Positions 40,234-45,917 of a stretch of 45,917 nucleotides of DNA are shown here, one piece after another. The notes beneath the pieces were generated by a model, which saw only the letters and a list, made by a program, of their open reading frames with translations, did no database searches and was not told where the DNA came from. Every line of letters begins with the position of its first letter. The stretch's first letter is position 1. This DNA is from Bradyrhizobium sp. BR 10289. GTDB taxonomy: Bacteria > Pseudomonadota > Alphaproteobacteria > Rhizobiales > Xanthobacteraceae. The DNA lies in the NCBI RefSeq assembly GCF_019455385.1, contig NZ_JACOFR010000042.1, positions 1 through 45,917 on the forward strand, read 5' to 3'. The position numbers and the translations under genes were made by a program.

Positions 40234-41154
40234 ATGGCTGGAGGGATCGCGCCGCGCATCCTCTGCATCGGCATTCCCGTGCGCGACCTGACCTTCCGGG
40301 TCGAGGCCGTGCCCGCGCGCGGCAGCAAAGCCAACGCGACGCATCTCGCCGAGATCTGCGGCGGCAACGCGCTCAACGCCGCGATTGCGATGGCGCGGCT
40401 CGGCGGCCGCGTCTCCTTTGCCGGGCCGATGGGCGATCCCGGCGAAACGTCGAGCGGCTTCATCCTCGACCGGATGGCTGCCGAGGGCATCGAGACCAGC
40501 CATGTCGTGCGCATGCCTGGTGCAACCACCCCCGTCTCTGCGATCACCATCGACGCCGCGGGCGAACGAACGCTGACGATCTATCGCGATCCCGCGCTGT
40601 GGACGGTGACGCTGCCCGACGCTGACGAGCTGCTCGCCGACTGTGAGGCAATTCTCGTCGAAAGCCGCTGCGGCACGTTTTGCGTCGATCTCTGCACTGA
40701 GGCGCGCCGGCGCGGCATTCGTGTCATCGTCGGTGTCGACCGCGCGATGTCGCTCACTGACGGCCTGCTCAACGCCGCCTCGCACCTGCTGTTCTCCAGC
40801 GAACAGCTGCAGGAGACCGCGGGCGTTGCCGGCGACGGCGCGGCGTTGAAGCGCCTCGCCGGGCTGACGCCGGCCTTCCTCGCCGCCACACGCGGCCCCC
40901 TCGGCACGATCTGGCTGAACGAGACGGGCGCGCTGGAGGAGACGCCGGCCTTCCCGGTTCAGGCGGTCGATACGCTGGGCGCCGGCGACGTCTTCCATGG
41001 CGCCTTCACGCTTCGCCTCGCCGAGGGCGAGGGAGTACGGGAGGCGCTGCAATTCGCCGCGGCCGCTGCAGCTCTGAAATGCACCCGCCATGGCGGTGGC
41101 CCGGCCGCGCCGCAACGCATTGAAGTTGAAGAGTTTTTACGGAACCGCCGCTAG
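40234..41154 (+). CDS. PfkB-family carbohydrate kinase
   Basis: A 306-residue ribokinase-type sugar or nucleoside kinase. The N-terminal di-Gly motif lies in EICGGNALNAAIAMARLG (about 40-57). The PfkB signature 2 is DTLGAGDVFHGAF (246-258), with catalytic base Asp252 and the anion hole GAGD. FAAAAAALKCTRHGG closes the ATP site. The substrate cannot be told from the sequence; candidates run from ribose to modified fructose. It follows nudC by 6 bases, hinting at co-transcription with the HIT and nudC genes. Confidence 0.9.
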   Translation: MAGGIAPRILCIGIPVRDLTFRVEAVPARGSKANATHLAEICGGNALNAAIAMARLGGRVSFAGPMGDPGETSSGFILDRMAAEGIETSHVVRMPGATTPVSAITIDAAGERTLTIYRDPALWTVTLPDADELLADCEAILVESRCGTFCVDLCTEARRRGIRVIVGVDRAMSLTDGLLNAASHLLFSSEQLQETAGVAGDGAALKRLAGLTPAFLAATRGPLGTIWLNETGALEETPAFPVQAVDTLGAGDVFHGAFTLRLAEGEGVREALQFAAAAAALKCTRHGGGPAAPQRIEVEEFLRNRR

Positions 41155-41251
41155 AGCGATTCCCCAGCTGCGCCCAGATTATGGACTTGCTGTGGAAAGA
41201 TTTTCTCTATATCAGGGAAATCAGCCTCTGAAATGGAACAAAGTTCTTCAA

Positions 41252-41761
41252 ATGACTGACCTCGCCGTCCAGATCCCCGAGACCAGCCGCCGCCTCGACG
41301 CCATCGACCGCAAGATCCTGATGGTGCTCCAGGAAGACGCATCCCTGTCCGTCGCCGAGATCGGCGACCGTGTCGGATTGTCCTCGACCCCCTGCTGGAA
41401 GCGCATCCAGCGCCTGGAGGCCGATGGCGTGATCATCAAGCGCGTCGCCCTGGTCGACCAGAACAAGATCGGGCTCGGCATCTCCGTGTTCGTCTCAGTC
41501 GAGAGCGCGGACCACTCGGACGCCTGGCTGAAGAAGTTCGCCGAAGCCGTCAGCGCCATGCCGGAAGTGATGGAATTCTACCGCATGGCCGGCGACGTCG
41601 ATTACATGCTGCGCGTCGTGGTCGCGGACATGCAGGCCTATGACATCTTCTACAAGAAGCTGATCAGCGCCGTGCCGCTGAAGAACGTCACCTCGCGCTT
41701 CGCGATGGAGAAGATCAAGTCGGTGACCGCATTGCCGATCCCGGCAGTGGTGGCGGCTTGA
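41252..41761 (+). CDS. Lrp/AsnC-family transcriptional regulator
   Basis: A 169-residue feast/famine regulator. The N-terminal helix-turn-helix (about 20-75) has LDAIDRKILMVLQEDASLSVAEIGDRVGLSSTPCWKRIQRLEADGVI. The C-terminal RAM ligand-binding domain (about 85-155) has MPEVMEFYRMAGDVDYMLRVVVADMQAYD, with the Gly-Asp turn that binds amino acids. The ATG at 41252 was chosen because the HTH begins soon after; the longer frame overlaps the kinase gene. A 97-base AT-rich gap upstream can hold its own promoter. Such regulators often control amino-acid transport genes, and an amino-acid-type ABC operon lies upstream; a direct link is only a possibility. Confidence 0.92.
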   Translation: MTDLAVQIPETSRRLDAIDRKILMVLQEDASLSVAEIGDRVGLSSTPCWKRIQRLEADGVIIKRVALVDQNKIGLGISVFVSVESADHSDAWLKKFAEAVSAMPEVMEFYRMAGDVDYMLRVVVADMQAYDIFYKKLISAVPLKNVTSRFAMEKIKSVTALPIPAVVAA

Positions 41762-41764
41762 TTC

Positions 41765-43114
41765 TCACGCTGGCTGAAACACCGGCAGGGTGACGTCGAC
41801 GCGCGTGCCCCCGCCCGGGGCCGCGCCAATCTCGATCGTCCCGCCATGGGCCTCGACCAGGCTGCGCACCACGGCGAGGCCGAGCCCGGCGCCCCCAGTC
41901 ATGCGATTGCGCGACTTCTCCATCCGATGGAACGGCTCCAGCACGGTCTGACGCTGATCGGCGGGAATGCCCGGCCCGTCATCGTCGATCGACACGACGA
42001 CGGCACGGTCTTTCACCGCGGTCCGTACATGAGCGGCGCGGCCATAGGCGAGCGCGTTGTCGATGAGGTTGGCAAAGATCCGCCTTAGCGCCAGCCGATC
42101 GCCGAGCACGACGGTTTGTCGGGTGCGCTCGTCGATGACCACGTCGACCGGCGCTTCCTGCGCGCGGCGGTCGTGCACCTCGACCGCAATCAGCGCAGCG
42201 AGCTCGATCATTTCCTGCGACAGACCGCCGGCGCCAGCCCGCGTCGACAGCAGCGCATCATCGAGCAGCCGGATCATGTCATCGATATCGGCAACCGCCC
42301 GCTGCCGCTCGGCGTCGTCAGCGATCTGCTCGACCCGCAGCCGCAGCCGTGTCGCAAACGTCCTGACGTCGTGGGCGATGCCGCCGACCAGCGTCATGCG
42401 GGCGCGCAGCATTTCGGCGAGCCGCCCCTGCAAGCGGTTGAAGGCGGCAATGACGGCGCGGATCTCCGGTGCGCTGCGGCGGGCGTCCGGCAGCGGCGGC
42501 GGATCCGCCGACAGGTCGACGCGATCGACCGCCGCGGCGAGTTGCGCCAGCGGCCGCGTCTCGCGCTGCATGACGAGAAGCGCGAGCAGCGCCACGATCG
42601 ACCCGAACAAGCCCGCGCCGAAGCCGACGGGCAGGCCGAACGGGGTGACGGGAAGGCGGGTATAAGCATCGATGATCAGAAGATCGCCGCTGCGCAGGCC
42701 GATGCGGAATTCGACCGCGTTGGCCATCAACCGCGCGAGACGGGGAAACAATCGACTGGCGCGATGATCGGGCGGCGATACGATCTCGATGGGGCGGCCG
42801 GCAAGTCCGGCGGCATAGGTCTCGCGCAACTGTGCCTGCTGCGGCGGCGTCTCGCCACCGACCGGGCCGCCTGACGGCACGATCCGCGCCATGAATTGCG
42901 GCGACGACACCGCGTCGAGAATGGCCTGCCGCGCGTCGCCGGCCGTGCGCTCGAGCAGCGTTGCAAGCGCATCGAGCCGCGCGGGCGAAGGCCGCGTCAG
43001 TTCGTTCTCCTGCACCGTGGTCCGGTAAAAGATCGCCACCACGACAGAGACCACGACCGTGAACCCGACCAATCCGATCAAGGCCAGCCGCGCAGCGAGC
43101 GTCACGCGCAGCAT
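41765..43114 (-). CDS. Sensor histidine kinase of an OmpR-type system
   Basis: A 449-residue membrane kinase. TM1 (about 8-30) and TM2 (about 161-182) enclose a ~130-residue periplasmic sensor. A HAMP linker (about 183-235) follows. The HisKA segment RMTLVGGIAHDVRTFATRLRLR places the phosphorylated His at 248. The ATPase domain has the N box RIFANLIDNALAYG, the G1 box IDDDGPGIPADQ, the F box FHRME, and the G2 box GGAGLGLAVVRSLVEAHGG. The start overlaps the regulator stop by one base (TGATG), so regulator and kinase are translationally coupled. The periplasmic domain has no recognised sensor family. Confidence 0.94.
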   Translation of the reverse strand: MLRVTLAARLALIGLVGFTVVVSVVVAIFYRTTVQENELTRPSPARLDALATLLERTAGDARQAILDAVSSPQFMARIVPSGGPVGGETPPQQAQLRETYAAGLAGRPIEIVSPPDHRASRLFPRLARLMANAVEFRIGLRSGDLLIIDAYTRLPVTPFGLPVGFGAGLFGSIVALLALLVMQRETRPLAQLAAAVDRVDLSADPPPLPDARRSAPEIRAVIAAFNRLQGRLAEMLRARMTLVGGIAHDVRTFATRLRLRVEQIADDAERQRAVADIDDMIRLLDDALLSTRAGAGGLSQEMIELAALIAVEVHDRRAQEAPVDVVIDERTRQTVVLGDRLALRRIFANLIDNALAYGRAAHVRTAVKDRAVVVSIDDDGPGIPADQRQTVLEPFHRMEKSRNRMTGGAGLGLAVVRSLVEAHGGTIEIGAAPGGGTRVDVTLPVFQPA

Positions 43115-43836
43115 CACGACACCTGCTTGACAGCAGCGGTGAACAGGTAGCCGCCGTTGCGCACCGTCGTGATCAAGTTCGAGCCGGGGCTGGCGCCGTC
43201 GAGCTTCTTGCGCAGCCGCGAGATCAGCATGTCCACGGTGCGGTCGAACGGCTCCGCCGAGCGCCCCCGCGTCCAATCCAGGATCTGGTCGCGCGTCAGC
43301 ACTCGGCGCGGGCGCTGCACGAAGCAGCCGAGCAGGTCGAACTCGGCGCTGGTCAATTGCAGCGCCACGATCTCGCTGTCGACCGCCTCGACGCTGCGTG
43401 AATCGAGGTCGATGACAAAACGGTCGAACGCGAAGCGGCGGACCAGCGGCTTGGCCGGAGTCCCGTTGGCGCGGCGTAGGATGGCGCGAACCCGCGCCAG
43501 CAGCTCGCGCGGCCCGAACGGTTTTGCGAGATAATCGTCGGCCCCCATCTCGAGGCCGACGACGCGGTCGATCTCGTCGCTCTTGGCGGTGAGCATCAGG
43601 ATCGGGAGGGTGTCGTCGGCGCGCAGCCGGCGGCAGATCGAAAGCCCGTCCTCGCCCGGCAGCATCAGGTCGAGGATCACAAGGTCGGGCCGCAGGCGCT
43701 GGAGCATCGAATCCATCGCCTTGCCGTCGGCAACGCAGGCGACCTCGAACCCCTCGCGCCGCATGAAGTCGGCAACGAGGCGGCTGATCTCGGGATCGTC
43801 CTCCACCATGAGAATTGTGGCCGGCGGCGCGTTCAT
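43114..43836 (-). CDS. OmpR/PhoB-family response regulator
   Basis: A 240-residue regulator. The receiver (about 6-122) has MVEDDPE, phospho-acceptor Asp56 in LVILDLMLPGEDG, and LTAKSDEIDRVVGLEMGADDYLAKPF. The winged helix (about 140-235) has FVQRPRRVLTRDQILDWTRGRSAEPFDRTVDMLISRLRKKLD and IITTVRNGGYLFTA. It shares an operon with the kinase downstream. The tandem TGTTACA site at 43886-43902, 50-66 bases upstream of its start, is the likely autoregulatory operator and also faces the divergent secreted-protein gene. Confidence 0.95.
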   Translation of the reverse strand: MNAPPATILMVEDDPEISRLVADFMRREGFEVACVADGKAMDSMLQRLRPDLVILDLMLPGEDGLSICRRLRADDTLPILMLTAKSDEIDRVVGLEMGADDYLAKPFGPRELLARVRAILRRANGTPAKPLVRRFAFDRFVIDLDSRSVEAVDSEIVALQLTSAEFDLLGCFVQRPRRVLTRDQILDWTRGRSAEPFDRTVDMLISRLRKKLDGASPGSNLITTVRNGGYLFTAAVKQVS

Positions 43837-43885
43837 CGCCGCATTGTGGCCGACGGCGCGTGCAGCGCAAGGGCGGCGGCCACGT

Positions 43886-43902
43886 TGTTACATAGTGTTA
43901 CA
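43886..43902. promoter_or_regulatory. Tandem TGTTACA site, candidate OmpR-family operator
   Basis: TGTTACA-TAG-TGTTACA: two identical 7-mers whose starts are exactly 10 bp apart, i.e. one helical turn. This is the layout OmpR/PhoB-type regulators use for head-to-tail dimers. The sequence TACATAGTGTTACA also matches the RstA-box type consensus (TACAT-N-T-N-GTTACA) at all but one specified base. It lies between the regulator gene and the small secreted-protein gene. Confidence 0.6.
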
Positions 43903-44018
43903 CGAGACCGACAAAGCCATAACAATCGTTTCATCCCGGCAATGCGGCGCGGACGCCGCCGCCACAGTCTCCCTCGCATGGCTCCCGCCCACGGCAGCCT
44001 CACAAGGAGACCACGACC

Positions 44019-44240
44019 ATGACCAAGTTCTTCCTCAGCTCCCTCGTTATCGGCGCCCTCTCACTTGCCGCGGCAGCCGACGCCAATGCCTGGACCCGAT
44101 CGGCGACCGCCAGCGGCCCGCGCGGCACCTCCAGCGTCACCGCGTCGGGAAGCTGCGCCAACGGAAGCTGCACGCGCAGCGTCACCCGGACCGGGCCGGC
44201 GGGCAACACCTACACCCGCACCGGCACGGTCTCGCGCTGA
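44019..44240 (+). CDS. Small secreted Ser/Thr/Arg-rich protein
   Basis: A 73-residue protein. A signal peptide (MTKFFLSSLVIGALSLAAAADANA, cleavage near 24) precedes a 49-residue mature part built of repeated Thr/Ser-Arg and Gly-Pro units (WTRSATASGPRGTSS, RSVTRTGPAGNTYTRTG) with two Cys in SCANGSC. The mature peptide is basic and beta-strand prone. A good ribosome-binding site, AAGGAG, lies upstream. It is the first gene divergent from the two-component operon. The family is not recognised beyond similar small exported proteins in rhizobia; the function is unknown. Confidence 0.8.
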   Translation: MTKFFLSSLVIGALSLAAAADANAWTRSATASGPRGTSSVTASGSCANGSCTRSVTRTGPAGNTYTRTGTVSR

Positions 44241-44303
44241 GCGGGCCTGACCGTCGCCGCACCTGCCCGGGCGGCGACGGTCTATCGAATCAGATCAGAA
44301 AGG

Positions 44304-44627
44304 ATGAGCACCGTGTTCTCGAACCTCCGTCCCATCTCGCTCGCGCAAGCGGCAACCATCGTCGTCCTCTGCGTCGCCGCCTCGACCCCGGCGGCCGCCC
44401 AGAGCCAACTGCAAACCAAGATCACACCGCAAATGCGCAGCGAAGCGCGGTCTGTCATGCAGGCCTGTCGTGCGGACTATGACAGCCTTTGCAGCAATGT
44501 CGCACCGGGCGGCGGCCGCATCCTCGCCTGCCTGCAGTCCCATGCCGGCCAGCTCACCTCGGCCTGCGCGCAAGCGCTGCCCCGTGCGCAGGCTCTGAGG
44601 AACGGTGCCGGCGGCGCACCGAAATAG
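44304..44627 (+). CDS. Small secreted Cys-rich repeat protein
   Basis: A 107-residue exported protein. A signal peptide (to about AAAQ, residue 33) precedes a Cys-containing helical module: EARSVMQACRADYDSLCSNVAPGGGRILACLQSHAGQLTSACAQAL. The four Cys (A-C-R, L-C-S, A-C-L, A-C-A) follow the cysteine-rich GLG1/FGFR-type repeat, seen in bacteria as a single ~45-residue unit; two disulfides are expected in the periplasm. The ATG at 44304 follows GAAAGG. It lies 63 bases after the preceding small gene and 9 bases before the hydroxylase gene, so co-transcription is likely. Function unknown. Confidence 0.83.
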   Translation: MSTVFSNLRPISLAQAATIVVLCVAASTPAAAQSQLQTKITPQMRSEARSVMQACRADYDSLCSNVAPGGGRILACLQSHAGQLTSACAQALPRAQALRNGAGGAPK

Positions 44628-44636
44628 GAGGCTGCC

Positions 44637-45476
44637 GTGGGCTACGCGTCACTCCTGCTCGATCCGACGCTCAAGCGCCTGATCCTGGCAACGGCGGTCG
44701 GCCTGATGCTGCTCGAATATGGCATCGGCCGGCTCGCCCATCACGACACCCACGACTGGCGCGAGAGCGTCGCGTCATTCGGCGTTGCAATCGGACAGAA
44801 CGTCCTGCGCGCGATCGAGGCCGGACTTCTCGCCGTGCCGTTCGCCTTCCTGTACGAGCACCGCCTGTTCGATTTTGCGCAGACCAGTCCGCCCGCGCTC
44901 GCAGGATTGTTCCTCGGCAGCGAGTTTCTGTACTATTGGCAGCACCGCGCCTCGCATCGGATCCGCTGGATGTGGGCGACGCATGCGGTGCATCACTCGA
45001 CGACGCGATTGAATCTGACGGCGGCGATCCGGCTCGGCTGGACCGGGAACATCTCCGGCAACTTTCTCTTCTTCCTGCCGCTGGCACTGATCGGCTTCCA
45101 TCCCCTTGCGATCGTGGCGATGCTCGGGATCAACCTGTTCTACCAGTTCTTCATCCACAGCGGCTTTGCGCCGAAGCTCGGCATGCTCGAATGGGTACTC
45201 AATACGCCGAGCCACCATCGCGTGCATCATGCCTGCAACGAGCCGTGCCTCGACAAGAACTACGGCGGCATCCTGATCGTGTTCGATCGCCTGTTCGGAA
45301 CCTTTACCGAGCGGCCCTCCGACCAGCCACTCCGCTTCGGTCTGGTTGGCGGCACACCGTCCTTCAATCCGATCCGGATCGCGCTCGGCGAATGGATCGC
45401 GATGCTGAGCGACGCATGGAAGGCGCGGGGCGCTGCTGCAAAGCTCCGCGCCCTGTTCGGTCCGCCCGGCGGCTGA
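44637..45476 (+). CDS. Sterol desaturase/fatty acid hydroxylase-superfamily membrane protein
   Basis: A 279-residue membrane di-iron enzyme. His boxes: HRASH (103-107), THAVHH (His116, 119, 120) and SHHRVHH (about 197-203), in the order and spacing of the fatty acid hydroxylase superfamily. Several membrane helices surround them (about 13-30, 55-75, 85-100, 135-165). Family members hydroxylate or desaturate lipids such as fatty acids, hopanoids or sterols. The GTG start at 44637 has a strong AGGAGG seven bases upstream. It is the third gene of the unit divergent from the two-component system. Substrate unknown; a membrane-lipid modification is the natural guess. Confidence 0.9.
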   Translation: MGYASLLLDPTLKRLILATAVGLMLLEYGIGRLAHHDTHDWRESVASFGVAIGQNVLRAIEAGLLAVPFAFLYEHRLFDFAQTSPPALAGLFLGSEFLYYWQHRASHRIRWMWATHAVHHSTTRLNLTAAIRLGWTGNISGNFLFFLPLALIGFHPLAIVAMLGINLFYQFFIHSGFAPKLGMLEWVLNTPSHHRVHHACNEPCLDKNYGGILIVFDRLFGTFTERPSDQPLRFGLVGGTPSFNPIRIALGEWIAMLSDAWKARGAAAKLRALFGPPGG

Positions 45477-45489
45477 ACGCGCGAGACGC

Positions 45490-45917
45490 TCAGATCTTCT
45501 GATTGTATTCACCCACTTCGGGATGGGTGCGCAGCACGCTGTTCACCATCTCGAACATGTCGTGCATGCGCTGCTCGGAGACCGGGCTCTCGACCACGAC
45601 GACGAGCTCCGGCTTGTTCGAGGACGCTCGCACCAGGCCCCAGCTGCCGTCCTCGACCGTGACGCGCACGCCGTTGACGGTGACGAGATCGCGGATCGAC
45701 TGTCCCCCGATCTTGGCACCCTTGGCCTGCAAGCCCTCAAAATGCTTCACCACTTGGTCGATGACGCCGTACTTCACCTCGTCGGCGCAATGCGGCGACA
45801 TGGTTGGCGACGACCAGGTTTTTGGCAGCGCGTTCTTCAGGTCCGCCATCGACTTGCCGGGCGCGCGGTCGAGCATGTCGCAGATCGCGATCGCCGAGAC
45901 GAGGCCGTCGTCATAGC
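45490..45917 (-). CDS. Phosphomannomutase/phosphoglucomutase, C-terminal part (gene continues beyond the window)
   Basis: The last 142 residues of an alpha-D-phosphohexomutase, read from the window edge: YDDGLVSAIAICDMLDR, then LKNALPKTWSSPTMSPHCADEVKY and, near the end, GSWGLVRASSNKPELVVVVES. The latter is the domain-4 phosphate-binding loop R-x-S-x-N-x-P. The enzyme interconverts hexose-1- and hexose-6-phosphates for exopolysaccharide and LPS precursors. The 5' part with the catalytic Ser lies outside the window, so the start is unknown. It converges with the hydroxylase gene, 13 bases apart. Confidence 0.92.
   Translation of the reverse strand, partial: YDDGLVSAIAICDMLDRAPGKSMADLKNALPKTWSSPTMSPHCADEVKYGVIDQVVKHFEGLQAKGAKIGGQSIRDLVTVNGVRVTVEDGSWGLVRASSNKPELVVVVESPVSEQRMHDMFEMVNSVLRTHPEVGEYNQKI

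Overview
The window looks like chromosomal DNA of a Bradyrhizobium-type alphaproteobacterium (family Nitrobacteraceae/Bradyrhizobiaceae). The grounds are: high GC with strongly GC-biased third codon positions; a separate F0 operon atpI-atpB-atpE-atpF'-atpF with two b-type subunits; the aa3 oxidase block ctaC-ctaD-ctaB-(coxF-like)-ctaG-ctaE-DUF983-SURF1; a DnaX that has lost the usual zinc cysteines; and several families of long palindromic intergenic repeats. No tRNA or rRNA gene, CRISPR array, insertion sequence or phage gene was found. The one structured RNA gene recognised is the small SRP RNA, just upstream of dnaX.

Layout. 0-4.2 kb: an orphan LuxR-type response regulator, an MHS-type MFS transporter with an unusual large loop, a YjbQ-family protein and an exported coiled-coil protein. 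4.4-7.2 kb: the F0 ATP synthase operon, with a candidate promoter at the front and a strong terminator at the end. 7.4-11.5 kb (minus strand): an exported protein, a GNAT acetyltransferase, an M16 processing-peptidase-like protease and threonine synthase. 12-19.2 kb: a block that separates thrC from the oxidase cluster. It holds a divergent two-component pair (LuxR regulator, UhpB/NarX-like kinase), a TonB-dependent siderophore receptor, three inner-membrane iron-uptake accessory proteins (DUF3649, PepSY, DUF3325) and an NTF2-like protein. 19.3-25.9 kb (minus strand): the cytochrome aa3 oxidase and assembly operon. 26-31 kb: IalB-like protein, GNAT, tldD-lepB (overlapping), a nucleotidyltransferase and an exported protein. 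31-34 kb (minus strand): ffs-dnaX-ybaB-recR. 34.2-38.6 kb: a tightly overlapping operon of amino-acid-type ABC transporter (binding protein, permease, ATPase), an SDR-fold protein and an enolase-superfamily enzyme. 38.9-41.8 kb: HIT protein, NADH pyrophosphatase, PfkB kinase and an Lrp/AsnC regulator. 41.8-45.5 kb: an OmpR-type two-component system, divergent from two small secreted proteins and a membrane di-iron hydroxylase. The window ends inside a phosphomannomutase/phosphoglucomutase gene.

How the parts fit. The aa3 oxidase and F0 operons are core energy genes, and SURF1, CtaG, CtaB and the small CoxF-like protein mature the oxidase. The 12-19 kb block reads as an outer-membrane ferric-siderophore receptor with inner-membrane reductase/accessory proteins and a candidate two-component regulator. 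Its receptor leader carries three copies of a 9-mer phased at exactly 22 bp, and a fourth copy lies in front of the sensor kinase. The 34-38 kb operon looks like uptake and conversion of an unidentified small molecule; its SDR member has no recognisable catalytic Tyr-Lys pair. In the 42-45 kb region a tandem TGTTACA site lies between the OmpR-type regulator and the small secreted proteins, which suggests one regulated envelope unit of unknown function. These last three are the best places to look for undescribed biology; their functions are inferred, not shown.
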